Shown here: positions 1 to 8,685 of the stretch, piece by piece | Layout of the letters: every line of letters begins with the position of its first letter | How positions within the stretch are numbered: the stretch's first letter is position 1 | Assembly: GCA_000169115.1 (NCBI GenBank) | Contig: AAVV01000019.1 | Location: forward strand, 1 to 38,556 | Origin: a marine gamma proteobacterium HTCC2080 | GTDB lineage: Bacteria; Pseudomonadota; Gammaproteobacteria; Pseudomonadales; Halieaceae | Direction: 5' to 3' | DNA length: 38,556 nt | Made by a program: the position numbers and the translations under genes | Notes under the pieces: model-generated | Seen by the model: the letters and a program-made list of their open reading frames with translations, nothing else | Database searches by the model: none | Told to the model about the DNA's origin: nothing

Positions 1-359
1 TTCCCGCAATAGTAGGCCTGACAGGCGCAGGCTGTTTGCTCTACGCCGGCCTTTACTCCACCTCGCCCTATATGGCCGTGGCACTACTGTCGCTGTGTTT
101 TGCCTCAACTCAATTTGCTGAGGGCGCTTTTTGGTCGGCGCAAACCTTTGTTGCCGGGCCCTATACCGCGCCCGCCTGTGGCTTGATGAATACCGGTGGT
201 AACGCAGCTGGCATTGTTGTGGCACCCCTCATGCCTTTTTTGGCACAACACATAGGGTGGGTCGCTGCGCTTTCGACCGGCTCAGTTGTGGCATTTACGG
301 GTGCGCTACTTTGGCTATTTGTTCGCGTCGATCGCCCTTTTCAACCACAGACGGCTTAA
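1..359 (+). CDS. MFS transporter, ACS-family type, C-terminal part
   Basis: The reading frame is open from the left edge, so the start lies outside the window and only the last ~118 residues are seen. They form about three hydrophobic helices. The segment GLMNTGGNAAG, followed by a helix ending near IGW, is typical of the second half of anion:cation symporter (ACS) family MFS carriers, such as hexuronate, galactonate or phthalate carriers. It would sit in the inner membrane and import an organic anion by cation symport. The substrate cannot be read from this part. It is followed 184 bp later by a dioxygenase on the same strand, which may use the imported compound. That link is inference. Confidence 0.8.
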   Translation, partial: PAIVGLTGAGCLLYAGLYSTSPYMAVALLSLCFASTQFAEGAFWSAQTFVAGPYTAPACGLMNTGGNAAGIVVAPLMPFLAQHIGWVAALSTGSVVAFTGALLWLFVRVDRPFQPQTA

Positions 360-543
360 GTCACAGACTCTTACCACAGCGCCGCAACCCTCGCCCTACA
401 ACACCGCTAGCCCCAGAGCACTAAGACCGCCGATAACGCGCTTGTGACCCGTCGAAGCCCTGTTTACCATGATCAAAAGCAATCACTGCCCTGAACGGGG
501 CTTAATCGCACCGACCGTATCAATGGGTCGGTTAGGAGCCACC

Positions 544-1335
544 ATGATTCCAAGATTTAAAGCAGACCAGGAGCAGCATAAGTGGCTTGATGCCCTACTA
601 GAGGTCGGCGCTATTATTATCGAGGAAGTGGCGCCCCCCGGCAGCATTGAAACCTTTAATCGTGATCTACAACCTGAATACGAACGCGTGGGTGCAGGTT
701 TTCAAAATGATTTTAATGGCTACCGAACGCGCCGGGTTGGCGGTATCGCCGAGCATTCAGAAGAATTTCAAACGCTGTTTACTCATCCTGATGTTTTGGC
801 TCTAGCGAATGGGGTTCTGGGCCCTCGCTGCGAAAACATTCGTGTTGGCAGCACGACGGCTATTGAAATTTTACCCGGTGAAGATGCCCAGATTCTCCAC
901 GCCGATGACACCATTTATCCAAAAGAATACCTCCCTTTCGAGGTCCAGATTTCTGTGCTTTGGGCGCTTGATGACTTCACTGAAGAAAATGGTGCAACCC
1001 GGGTCATTCCCGGATCACATCTCAGTGGCCCGCATCCTGATGATGCCGAGCAGACGAGCTATCCTGCAGAAATGCCCCGGGGATCGATGGTTGTTTATCT
1101 GGGATCGACACTTCACGGCGGTGGTGCAAATCGCAGCGATAAGCCTCGAAGGGCACTGGTCAATACTTATGCCTTAGGCTGGCTGCGACAAGAAGAAAAT
1201 CAGTACCTAACCCTGCCCAGCGACGCTGTGGCGCAACAATCCGATGACGTTAGAAGACTGCTAGGCTTTCAAGTCCACGGCGCAAATCTTGGCGTCTGGC
1301 CGCAAGACCCAGACGGTAAGTGGTTTGAGTCCTAA
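544..1335 (+). CDS. Phytanoyl-CoA dioxygenase (PhyH) family Fe(II)/2-oxoglutarate oxygenase
   Basis: The protein has 263 residues. It is a cytosolic non-haem iron oxygenase that should hydroxylate an organic substrate using O2 and 2-oxoglutarate. The iron triad is visible as His119-x-Asp121 (LHADD) and His191 (STLHGGG), with a candidate 2-oxoglutarate-binding Arg near 202. Other PhyH hallmarks are the NGATRVIPGSH segment and the following PRGSMVVYLGS strand. The ATG at 544 is preferred because AGGAG at 534-538 lies 5 nt before it. An in-frame ATG at 469 would add 25 residues without such a site. The substrate is unknown. The gene sits between an MFS carrier and a membrane protein that begins inside or just after it. 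Confidence 0.85.
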   Translation: MIPRFKADQEQHKWLDALLEVGAIIIEEVAPPGSIETFNRDLQPEYERVGAGFQNDFNGYRTRRVGGIAEHSEEFQTLFTHPDVLALANGVLGPRCENIRVGSTTAIEILPGEDAQILHADDTIYPKEYLPFEVQISVLWALDDFTEENGATRVIPGSHLSGPHPDDAEQTSYPAEMPRGSMVVYLGSTLHGGGANRSDKPRRALVNTYALGWLRQEENQYLTLPSDAVAQQSDDVRRLLGFQVHGANLGVWPQDPDGKWFES

Positions 1336-2218
1336 CCCCTTGGTGGAATCCTCATCCCCTACACACCCATCCTCTGGCGGCCCGTTAAACTGGCAGTCGC
1401 GGTATCAGCAATACATAAAATGGCCTATTTATAGCCTGCTGTTTTTAAACTTCCTCCTGTACGTGCTCGAAGACTCTCGGACTCTGTCACGACAAGGCTA
1501 CGAATCGATCTGGGACATCACCTCAGCCTATGCCAACTCACTGGATGTGGCGGCCTGGTTTGGTTTATTGCTGGTATTTGAGATCGAGACATATTGGCAA
1601 CACATATATGCGATCCGTCGGGTGCGTTGGCCCTTGAATCTGATGCGCTTGGCGTGCTTTGGTGTACTGGCGCATACTTTGGTGGTTTATACCGGCGAAT
1701 TCCTCAATGTTCTTGAACCCACAAAACTAGCGTTAGCAGAGGCATTTTGTGGCCAAGACAACGTTACGCTTTACGAGCTACACAATCAGGTCTACACGAC
1801 CTTAGCCCCCCAAGCCTGCACTGACCGTCTAGCCACCGGAGAATTGACATTTTTATTGAACGCCACCACCGTAATGTCCGATCAGGGTTGGCGTATTGCA
1901 CTTAACCAGGCACTGGTCTCACTGATTGAGTGCGCTTCGTGGCTTGCAGCAGGTGCAGCCTTTGCAACTTCAGCTTTTTTAAAACGCCGGCAGACGTATA
2001 CCGGCCGGCTCGCAGCTTTGGTGCGTCATACGCCCCATGTCAGCTACTGCCTGATTGTTGGCTGTGCACTAAGCTGGGGCTGGTATGGCAAATATCTTTA
2101 CACCTACGACAGCCTACTCTGGCTAGGTGGCTTTGCCATGATTGAAGCTAACCTATCAACTTGGCGGCAGCGTATTCAGCAGCTTTGGGGTGGGCACGGC
2201 TTTCAGCCGAAAAGCTGA
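1325..2218 (+). CDS. Uncharacterised multi-pass membrane protein
   Basis: I do not recognise the family. About 290-309 residues are predicted, depending on the start. The frame opens at a TTG at 1289, and further TTG/GTG codons lie at 1325, 1340 and 1343. None has a strong ribosome site, so the start is uncertain and the gene overlaps or abuts the dioxygenase upstream. Hydrophobic segments follow a short polar N-terminus: one near YSLLFLNFLLYVL, one near VAAWFGLLLVFEIE, one near LACFGVLAHTLVVY, one near ASWLAAGAAFATSAF and one near YCLIVGCALSWGW. This suggests five or so membrane helices. A loop with two cysteines (FCGQD and QACTD) could be periplasmic. It is probably co-transcribed with the PhyH gene. 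It ends 14 bp from the facing Rieske gene. Confidence 0.6.
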   Translation: MSPNPLVESSSPTHPSSGGPLNWQSRYQQYIKWPIYSLLFLNFLLYVLEDSRTLSRQGYESIWDITSAYANSLDVAAWFGLLLVFEIETYWQHIYAIRRVRWPLNLMRLACFGVLAHTLVVYTGEFLNVLEPTKLALAEAFCGQDNVTLYELHNQVYTTLAPQACTDRLATGELTFLLNATTVMSDQGWRIALNQALVSLIECASWLAAGAAFATSAFLKRRQTYTGRLAALVRHTPHVSYCLIVGCALSWGWYGKYLYTYDSLLWLGGFAMIEANLSTWRQRIQQLWGGHGFQPKS

Positions 2219-2232
2219 CCGTAAGGAAGGCT

Positions 2233-3489
2233 CTAAACGACCTCAGACAGCGTGTGCAAATACCAGTGAATAAACTGCTGCAGGGTTTCTTCGAACTCGG
2301 AATGATAAGGGCCAGGCTCGAAAAAGCGGGAATTAACGCCCAGACTATTACGCGTAATGATGTATTCATCTTCCAGCGTCGTGTGGTGCCACAGCCAGGT
2401 AAGCTTCTCAAGATCATAGTCTTTACCCTCAACCGCATCACCGCGGACAAACCAAACGAGCTCCATATCAGACTCGGTCAGTGAGCGCGGTAAAAACCGG
2501 TAGAGCACGCAGTGATCAGGATAATTCAGCATAAAGCTGAGGGGGCCCATCTGAAAGTCGCCGGCCCCGCCGTCGTAATCCTGAAACTGCCCCATGAGTG
2601 GCGCTACGGGCTGGCCATCTTGACTACCGGTTACAAAGCCCTCGTACAAACCGTAACGCATGGTATGGGCGCACGTACCAAAGTTATCCGCGTCGAGATA
2701 AATCTGGGTATGGGTTTGGGAGATACCATTGATACCTGTCTTGGCATCGGAATTTTCCAGCATTTTGGCCACAACCGGCGCCGACTTCTCTTCTAGGTCT
2801 TTTAAGGTGTGCAGCCGCGCGTATGCCCTATGTGAGGTTGCACAGTGGTAGCACTCTAAATAGTTTTCAATGGCGAGCTTCCAGTTGGCCTGAACACGAT
2901 AAGTCTGTCGATGAGCCACCTTGGCATTGGCTAAATCATAGGCGCCTAGGGGAATACGCATTTTATCGAGGGAGGCCACCAGGTCAGCAGCATTAGGGTC
3001 GCAATTGATAAAAACCATGCCCATGTACTCGACACAGCGAACCGCCTTCAAACCCAACTGGGTTTTATCGAAGTCCGGCATGATGTGGGTCTCGCGTGCG
3101 GCTTTAAGCGAACCATCTAAGTCGTAGACCCAACCGTGATAGGGGCAGACAAACGTTTTTCGGTTGCCTGTTGTCGCCTCGCAAACCCGCGAACCACGGT
3201 GGCGGCAAATGTTATGCATCGCCTTGATCGAACCATCTGTGGTTCGCACGACGATAATGGCATCCTCGCCAATCTCTAGCAGCTGGTAGTCACCGACATT
3301 GGGGATCTCGCTGGTGTGCAATGCGTAAATCCAGCTTTTAAAGACCAAGTGCTCTAGCTCGAGCTCATGAACAAGGTGCGAGCGATAAAAATAGGGGTCA
3401 ATGGCGTAGTCGGGGCGTAATTGCTCAGCAGCGAGCTTCTCACGCAGCTGATCGGTTGAGTCATCGACATGTGTGGCAATAACAGACAT
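2233..3489 (-). CDS. Rieske-type oxygenase alpha subunit, quaternary-ammonium-oxygenase-like
   Basis: A 418-residue oxygenase component. The Rieske [2Fe-2S] ligands are Cys95-x-His97 and Cys115-x2-His118. The catalytic domain has ENYLECYHC...H, giving Glu212 as the residue bridging to the iron centre and His215 and His220 as ligands, with an acidic third ligand likely in LEDEY near 373-375. A Glu in place of the usual Asp at the bridging position is, from memory, a feature of the GbcA/CntA-type oxygenases that demethylate or cleave betaines and carnitine. A methylated or quaternary amine is therefore the best guess for the substrate. It is the last gene of the operon. No ferredoxin reductase is nearby, so electrons must come from elsewhere. 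The ATG at 3489 has only a weak ribosome site. Family is sure; substrate is inference. Confidence 0.88.
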   Translation of the reverse strand: MSVIATHVDDSTDQLREKLAAEQLRPDYAIDPYFYRSHLVHELELEHLVFKSWIYALHTSEIPNVGDYQLLEIGEDAIIVVRTTDGSIKAMHNICRHRGSRVCEATTGNRKTFVCPYHGWVYDLDGSLKAARETHIMPDFDKTQLGLKAVRCVEYMGMVFINCDPNAADLVASLDKMRIPLGAYDLANAKVAHRQTYRVQANWKLAIENYLECYHCATSHRAYARLHTLKDLEEKSAPVVAKMLENSDAKTGINGISQTHTQIYLDADNFGTCAHTMRYGLYEGFVTGSQDGQPVAPLMGQFQDYDGGAGDFQMGPLSFMLNYPDHCVLYRFLPRSLTESDMELVWFVRGDAVEGKDYDLEKLTWLWHHTTLEDEYIITRNSLGVNSRFFEPGPYHSEFEETLQQFIHWYLHTLSEVV

Positions 3490-3504
3490 AACAGTTACCC
3501 AGGC

Positions 3505-3518
3505 ACTCCTGTAGGAGT
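3505..3518. other. Inverted repeat between the GcvT-like and Rieske genes
   Basis: ACTCCT and AGGAGT face each other with a 2-nt centre, in the 35-nt gap between the two operon genes. As RNA it could form a short hairpin just before the Rieske gene. It may damp transcription or shape mRNA processing. No T-run follows, so it is not a convincing terminator. Confidence 0.3.
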
Positions 3519-3524
3519 CGCTAT

Positions 3525-4709
3525 TTAAAAAGGAGGGGCCGGTGTTTGCCGCCTTCGCTTGGGGTTAAACAAGGGGCCGTCAATAACGCGACACGGTGCG
3601 AGCATCCGCGTCCAATGAAGCTCCCGCTGGTAATAGATTTCGGCGACCAACTCATCCCCAACCGCTCCGTGGGGCATTTCAAGCTGAGCGTAGGCAATGT
3701 TGGACTTCACCGTAGGACACCAGGCAGCGGAGGTAACGGTGCCCACCACTTTATCGCCCTTCATAATGAACGAGTGCTCCGCTGGCTTGTTACCCTCGAT
3801 ATCGAGCATGGCAAAGCGGTACCGGGAGCCTTTGGCTTTTTCGGCAAGCAGTGCCGAGCGGCCATTAAACAGGGGTTTAGAGAAATCGACCAACCACTCT
3901 AGACCCAACTCAAAGGGGCTTCGAGTGCGGCCATTGCGCACAACTTCTTCAGCCGGAACAAAGTCGACGTGAGCCTGAATAAAACCCGCTTCAATGCGAG
4001 CCATATCCAGAGCATAAGAGCCAATCGGTTTAATGAGATATTCACGGCCGTGCTCAAACAACTGATCCCACAAGGCCTCTGCCTGAGCAGGCGCTACCCA
4101 AACCTCATAGCCCAAATCTCCGGTGAATCCGGTACGGCTCACCATCATTGGTGCACCTTCAAAGGTAAAGTGCGCAATACCAAAGGGCTTCAACTGATCC
4201 AAGCCTGTACAACCTAGCAACGTAAGAATCGTGCAAGAGGTTGGGCCCTGCACGGCCAGCCCTGCCAGGTCTTCGCTTTCGTTAGTAATGGTGACGTCAA
4301 AACCGAGCGTGCACCAAGCTAACCAGTCATCAGCGCGCTGGTAGGAACACAACCTGAAATCCTGCTCACCCAGGCGAAAGATGGTGCCATCGTCCATGAC
4401 CTGACCCGCATCATTGCACCACACCGCATAGCCCACACGATTGATCCCGAGCTTGCTGACGTTACGCGTTACCATGCGATTGAGATATGCCTCTGCATCG
4501 GGACCGGTAATGCGGTATTTATTCATGGGTGATAAATCGAATACGCCCGTAGTACTGCGAATCGCGAAGTATTCAAGTTCGACATCAAAGTAGGCATTGG
4601 GGGTTGTGTAACCCATCCAATTGCCCCAGTCATTCATGTCGCACATCGCCTCAACCCGTGAGTGAAACGGGGTAGGCAGGAGCATAATGTCTCGGCTTGA
4701 GGTAATCAT
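3525..4709 (-). CDS. GcvT-fold aminomethyltransferase-like protein
   Basis: A 394-residue protein with the full folate-binding GcvT layout: N-terminal domain from about residue 20, and a C-terminal barrel from about 280. Landmarks are KYRITGPDAEAYL, GQVMDDGTIFRL with the conserved Asp, LAVQGP, and RTGFTGDLGYEVW with the folate-region Glu. The family moves one-carbon units between a methylated donor and tetrahydrofolate (GcvT, DmdA, LigM/DesA, and the C-terminal half of sarcosine or dimethylglycine dehydrogenases). No other glycine-cleavage gene is nearby, so it is not part of that system. Its ATG overlaps the stop of the upstream flavoprotein by 4 bp (ATGA), and GGAG lies 7 nt before it, so translation is coupled. 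In this context it likely captures C1 units from an N- or O-methyl group. Confidence 0.85.
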   Translation of the reverse strand: MITSSRDIMLLPTPFHSRVEAMCDMNDWGNWMGYTTPNAYFDVELEYFAIRSTTGVFDLSPMNKYRITGPDAEAYLNRMVTRNVSKLGINRVGYAVWCNDAGQVMDDGTIFRLGEQDFRLCSYQRADDWLAWCTLGFDVTITNESEDLAGLAVQGPTSCTILTLLGCTGLDQLKPFGIAHFTFEGAPMMVSRTGFTGDLGYEVWVAPAQAEALWDQLFEHGREYLIKPIGSYALDMARIEAGFIQAHVDFVPAEEVVRNGRTRSPFELGLEWLVDFSKPLFNGRSALLAEKAKGSRYRFAMLDIEGNKPAEHSFIMKGDKVVGTVTSAAWCPTVKSNIAYAQLEMPHGAVGDELVAEIYYQRELHWTRMLAPCRVIDGPLFNPKRRRQTPAPPF

Positions 4710-6265
4710 GCAAAGGCTCCTTGCTTAATCATTTCCTTAGCGGCGTTACGACCCGGCAAGCCCATAAGGCTGCCCCCCGGATGAGCGCCAGCACCGCATA
4801 AAAACAAACCATCAATCGTAGTCTTGTATTGGGTAGAACCCGGGAATGGGCGCATCATGAGTGCCTGGTCAATCGACAACTCACCGTGATGCCAATTGCC
4901 TCCGGTCATACCGTAGGCCGCCTCAAAATCGGGTGGTACGAGTAATTCGGAAGCGACAATCTGCCCTTTGATACCCGGCGCATAAGCTTCGAGTTGCTCA
5001 ATAAGGTTATCGAGCACCGCCTGGCGATGCGCTTCCCATCCGCCTTTGGGTGCGTAGGGCAGGTAGTGCACCAGCGCTGTTAAAACATGCTGACCACTCG
5101 GTGCAAGACTCGAGTCTTCGATACTGGGAATACTAATATCAAAGACCTGCTTGGGACCGCACTCCGCGTACTTCATAGGGTTGAAGGCGCTCTCGATAGC
5201 ATCCATGGTCGGTGCAATAACTAACCGTTGAGACAGGGCTGCGGTATCAAGCCCCGAAAACGCCGGCAAATCTGACAACGCAAGGTGGAGCTTCGCTGTG
5301 CCGCTTCGCGTCCGGTATTGGGCAGCGCGACGGGCTGTTCCCGTCTCAAGGCGCTGGTAGCCCAGCAGATCACGGAAAGTCGTGGTCGGATCAGCACTTG
5401 AGATCACCGCCTTGGCCCGCAGCGTTGTGCCATCAGACAAAGTGACCCCGCAAACACGATCGCCCTCTTTCACGATTGCCTGCACGGTGCTGCCTAAGCG
5501 AACAGTCGCGCCGTGGGTCTCAGCAACCTTTTGCAGCGCATCGCCAAGGGCACCCATACCGCCCATGACCTGGACAACACCCTTGGATTGCAGTTGGTTG
5601 CCCAGCGCGCGATGCAGATAGGTATAAACGGTGTTGGGCGAACGCGGCCCCATGTTGGTGCCAGTAATCGCGTCTAAAGCCAAGGCAGCCTTGAGGCCCT
5701 CATGATCGAAATTTTCATTCATCACATCATAGATATTGATCAACACAATGCGCATGAGGTCCTGCATGTTGGTCTTGCCCATGAGCTTGAGACCCAGACC
5801 CAGCTTCATCAAGGTCAGACGGTCAGGCCAGTTGGCGTCCACCAGCTTGGGCGCGCGGCCGCGATACAGTTTAAGCATCAGCTTGCCAAAAACATCCATC
5901 TGCTTACGAAAGGCCTGAAAAGCGGCCTGGTCTTTGGTCCCAATACCTGCACCACGCAGAAAGTCGCCGTCGATACTCAAATGATCACCATCGGCTTGCA
6001 GTGCCACCGTGCGCTTGCGAGCACCCACCTTTAGGCCCGCCGCTTCAAGTCCCAGATCCCGGACAATGGCATCGTCCAGCTGGTACAGCCACTGGGCGCA
6101 ATCGGACATTCGGAATCCCGGCGCTACTTCCCGAGTGCTCGCGCAGCCACCAGCTTGATCCCGGGCGTCTAAAATTAGAACCCGCTGACCCGCCTTGGCC
6201 AGATAAGACCCACAAATCAATCCGTTGTGGCCGGCACCTATGATGATCGCATCATAATCAGTCAT
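4706..6265 (-). CDS. PYROXD2/CrtI-type FAD-dependent oxidoreductase (second of pair)
   Basis: A 519-residue flavoprotein of the phytoene-desaturase-like superfamily. The N-terminal FAD site is IIIGAGHNG, with the acidic ribose-binding residue in LILDARDQAGG. The C-terminal FAD motif is LCGAGAHPGGSLMGLPG. Length and motifs fit the PYROXD2-like branch rather than true carotenoid desaturases, and no carotenoid biosynthesis gene is near. The frame could begin at 6328, but the ATG at 6265 has GGAGGTT at 6278-6272, 6 nt before it. That start gives an 8-bp overlap with the upstream paralogue. The reaction is unknown; oxidation of a C-N or C-C bond is plausible. Confidence 0.85.
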   Translation of the reverse strand: MTDYDAIIIGAGHNGLICGSYLAKAGQRVLILDARDQAGGCASTREVAPGFRMSDCAQWLYQLDDAIVRDLGLEAAGLKVGARKRTVALQADGDHLSIDGDFLRGAGIGTKDQAAFQAFRKQMDVFGKLMLKLYRGRAPKLVDANWPDRLTLMKLGLGLKLMGKTNMQDLMRIVLINIYDVMNENFDHEGLKAALALDAITGTNMGPRSPNTVYTYLHRALGNQLQSKGVVQVMGGMGALGDALQKVAETHGATVRLGSTVQAIVKEGDRVCGVTLSDGTTLRAKAVISSADPTTTFRDLLGYQRLETGTARRAAQYRTRSGTAKLHLALSDLPAFSGLDTAALSQRLVIAPTMDAIESAFNPMKYAECGPKQVFDISIPSIEDSSLAPSGQHVLTALVHYLPYAPKGGWEAHRQAVLDNLIEQLEAYAPGIKGQIVASELLVPPDFEAAYGMTGGNWHHGELSIDQALMMRPFPGSTQYKTTIDGLFLCGAGAHPGGSLMGLPGRNAAKEMIKQGAFA

Positions 6266-7874
6266 CAGCATAACCTCCGGGCACGGTGTTGGGTTGCTTG
6301 AGATCCATAAGAATTTCCCGCGCCGCATTGGCTCCGGGCGCGGCCATCACGCCGCCTCCCGGGTGGGTTCCAGAACTGCACATGTACATACCTTTAATAG
6401 GGCCGCGGTATTGGGCATAACCCGGAAAGGGTCGGTTGAACAACAATTGATCGAAGGTCAGCTCACCCATGAAAATGTTGCCTTCAGTAAGTCCTACCTC
6501 CGCTTCAATTTCCCGCGGCGTTCGGGTTTCGCAGTGAAGAATAAGGTCTTTGAAATTGGGGCTGTACTTTGCAATTTGGTCGATCACCGACTTTTCGAAA
6601 CCGTCTTTATCTTCGTCCGTCCAATCACGTCCTTCGACCTTTGGTGGCGCATATTGCACAAACACCGACATCATGTGCTTGCCGGGGGGCGCCATCGTGG
6701 GATCCGTTAGCGACGGAATCATCATGTCCAAGTAAGGATCCTTAGACCATGTTCCATTTTTCCAATCGTCATAAGCACGTTCTTGACGCTCGAGTGAGTC
6801 GCTGAAATGTAGGTCCCCCGCCATAAGCTTGCTGCGAGGGTCGAGGCCGTCAAAGGTTGGCAAGCCATCGAGGGCAATATTCAGCTTGCCCGAAGAGCCT
6901 CGAATCTTGAAGTTTTGGGCCTTCTGAATCACGTCATCAGGCAGATCTTTGGGATTAATAATATCGAGGAAGGTGCGTTTCGGATCGAGGTTAGAGACCA
7001 CGATATCGGCGTGGTACTCGGTGCCGTCCTTCAGAGCGACGCCTTTAGCCTCACCACCTCTGACGATGATTTCATCGACGTTGGCATCACAAATAATCTC
7101 GCCCCCGTAAGAGAGGAACGCCTTAGACAGTGCATCGGCGACCGCCCCCATTCCGCCCCGAGCAAAACCCCAGGCTCCGACGTTGCCATCAACATCGCCC
7201 ATATAGTGGTGCAACAGTACATAGGCTGTGCCCGGAGAATAAACCCCCAGTGCCGTGCCAATAATTCCGCTCCCGGCAAGGTGCGCCTTTAACACGTCTG
7301 TCTCAAAATATTCGTTCAGGTAGTCACCAACACTTGCCGTCCAAAATTTAATGGTATCGAGCAAGCCTTCTTCACCCATGGAAGTAAACGACTTGGCAAA
7401 TTCGATCAGGTCGCGTAAATCCCGCAGCTTCAGTGAAGTGGGATCAGGCGCAGTCTTCAACAAGTAAGGACGAATGAGTTTGGTTTGGCGACTCGTATCG
7501 GCCACGTAGCGGTCGTAGGCGTTGGCGTCGCGTTTCGAGTGGCGTGCAATCTCGCGATAGTGACGATCATGATCACTATAGCTGCCCAGGTGATCGCCGT
7601 TTTGCATGAAGGTAGCGCCGCCTCCAAAGGGAACGACTTGAAGTCCGTGGCGCGGCAGCTCGAGGTCGCGGGTGATCTCGGGGCGCAGCAAGCTGGCAAC
7701 ATAAGAGCAGTTGGAGTAGTACCAACCTTTATGCAGCTCACGGCTGACTGTGGCACCACCGATGTAGGGATTACGCTCTAACACAGCAACCTTGAGACCC
7801 GCCTTAGCGAGGTAGGCGCCATTGGTGAGGCCATTGTGGCCGGCACCAATAACAATAGCGTCATACTTATTCAA
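6258..7874 (-). CDS. PYROXD2/CrtI-type FAD-dependent oxidoreductase (first of pair)
   Basis: A 538-residue paralogue of the next gene, with the FAD site IVIGAGHNG, a second signature near VLERNPYIGG, and the C-terminal motif MCSSGTHPGGGVMAAPG. It begins at TTG (7874), supported by GGAG at 7884-7881 with a 6-nt spacer; no in-frame ATG fits better. It is the first gene of the four-gene operon and lies opposite the BetI-like regulator, with the palindrome at 7940-7953 in the shared control region. The two flavoproteins probably either form a heteromer or act at successive steps. Their substrate cannot be read from sequence. The common database label phytoene desaturase would be misleading here. 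Confidence 0.85.
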   Translation of the reverse strand: MNKYDAIVIGAGHNGLTNGAYLAKAGLKVAVLERNPYIGGATVSRELHKGWYYSNCSYVASLLRPEITRDLELPRHGLQVVPFGGGATFMQNGDHLGSYSDHDRHYREIARHSKRDANAYDRYVADTSRQTKLIRPYLLKTAPDPTSLKLRDLRDLIEFAKSFTSMGEEGLLDTIKFWTASVGDYLNEYFETDVLKAHLAGSGIIGTALGVYSPGTAYVLLHHYMGDVDGNVGAWGFARGGMGAVADALSKAFLSYGGEIICDANVDEIIVRGGEAKGVALKDGTEYHADIVVSNLDPKRTFLDIINPKDLPDDVIQKAQNFKIRGSSGKLNIALDGLPTFDGLDPRSKLMAGDLHFSDSLERQERAYDDWKNGTWSKDPYLDMMIPSLTDPTMAPPGKHMMSVFVQYAPPKVEGRDWTDEDKDGFEKSVIDQIAKYSPNFKDLILHCETRTPREIEAEVGLTEGNIFMGELTFDQLLFNRPFPGYAQYRGPIKGMYMCSSGTHPGGGVMAAPGANAAREILMDLKQPNTVPGGYADD

Positions 7875-7939
7875 GGCATTCTCCGTCTTACAATCAAGTA
7901 AGTGGAGTCTGCCATGCTCGTCTTTAGCCGTCCACTATG

Positions 7940-7953
7940 AATGAACGTTCATT
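7940..7953. promoter_or_regulatory. Perfect 14-bp palindrome, likely operator of the BetI-like repressor
   Basis: AATGAACGTTCATT reads the same on both strands. It lies 66 bp before the TTG of the flavoprotein operon and 66 bp before the GTG of the TetR-type gene, so it sits exactly midway in the divergent region. TetR-family regulators bind such compact dyads, and BetI sites as I recall them share the TGAACGT core. One repressor dimer here could control both directions. The site is seen directly; its binding partner is inferred. Confidence 0.6.
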
Positions 7954-8019
7954 TATAGATTGCCATTTATTACTATATTGATAGAGTAAGCGAGAACCCG
8001 GCAGCGATTATTTTTTTCA

Positions 8020-8685
8020 GTGACAGTAACCTCACCAACAACAGCATCTCAAAAGGCCGAAAAAAAACCTCGGCAAATGCGCTCGCGCTCGGAGCGACGG
8101 TTGCAATTAATCGACGCGACTATTCGCTGCATTGCCCAACATGGACTGTCTGCCACCACTATGCAGCTGGTCACCCGTGAGGCTGGACTAAGCCTGGGTA
8201 TCGCGAACCTGCATTTTCAAAGCAAAGAAAACCTGCTTGCTGAGACGCTGCGTCATGTCACTCGGGAGTACAACGATGGCTTACTGGCCATTCTGACTCC
8301 AGAAAACAGCACTTCTGACGGCTGCCTTGCCGATACGCTTGAACGGCTACTAGACTTTCAGTTGAGCCATGGCGTCACCCAGCGGCAAAAGATGGCGGTG
8401 TGGTTTGCTTATTATGGGGAGGCTAGTGCTCGTCCGATCTATCAAAAAATCTGCTCCAGCAGCGATCGCTTGTCGATGCAAAAGGTGGAGGAGCTGTTTG
8501 CTGCCATCGTTAACGAAGGCGAATATAAAGATCGCGACCCCCAACAGCTGGCGACAGGCTACCTGGCGTTGATCGATGGTTTGTGGCTCAGCCTGCTGGT
8601 CGCACCGCGAGTATTAACCAAAGCCAGGGGCAAAGATGTGGCTAGGGCTTATTTACAGCAGGCCTTTCCTAAACACCTCAATTAG
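8020..8685 (+). CDS. TetR-family regulator, BetI-like
   Basis: A 221-residue DNA-binding regulator. The N-terminal helix-turn-helix spans roughly residues 25-70 (RRLQLIDAT, then TMQLVTREAGLSLGIANLHFQSKENLL) and is close in pattern to BetI, the choline-responsive repressor of betaine synthesis. The C-terminal ligand domain also resembles BetI (VWFAYYGEASARPIY and LALIDGLWLSLL). It starts at GTG 8020; the ATG 20 codons later is an alternative, and neither has a strong ribosome site. It is divergent from the flavoprotein-GcvT-Rieske operon and most likely represses it and itself through the palindrome between them. The ligand is probably the pathway substrate, perhaps a quaternary amine. The last codons lie in a 12-bp tandem duplication. 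Confidence 0.85.
   Translation: MTVTSPTTASQKAEKKPRQMRSRSERRLQLIDATIRCIAQHGLSATTMQLVTREAGLSLGIANLHFQSKENLLAETLRHVTREYNDGLLAILTPENSTSDGCLADTLERLLDFQLSHGVTQRQKMAVWFAYYGEASARPIYQKICSSSDRLSMQKVEELFAAIVNEGEYKDRDPQQLATGYLALIDGLWLSLLVAPRVLTKARGKDVARAYLQQAFPKHLN

Noticed and set aside
4706-7874. Carotenoid desaturase pair
   Set aside because: Motifs and length fit the PYROXD2-like branch, and no crtB, crtE or other carotenoid gene is nearby; the operon points to amine or methyl metabolism.
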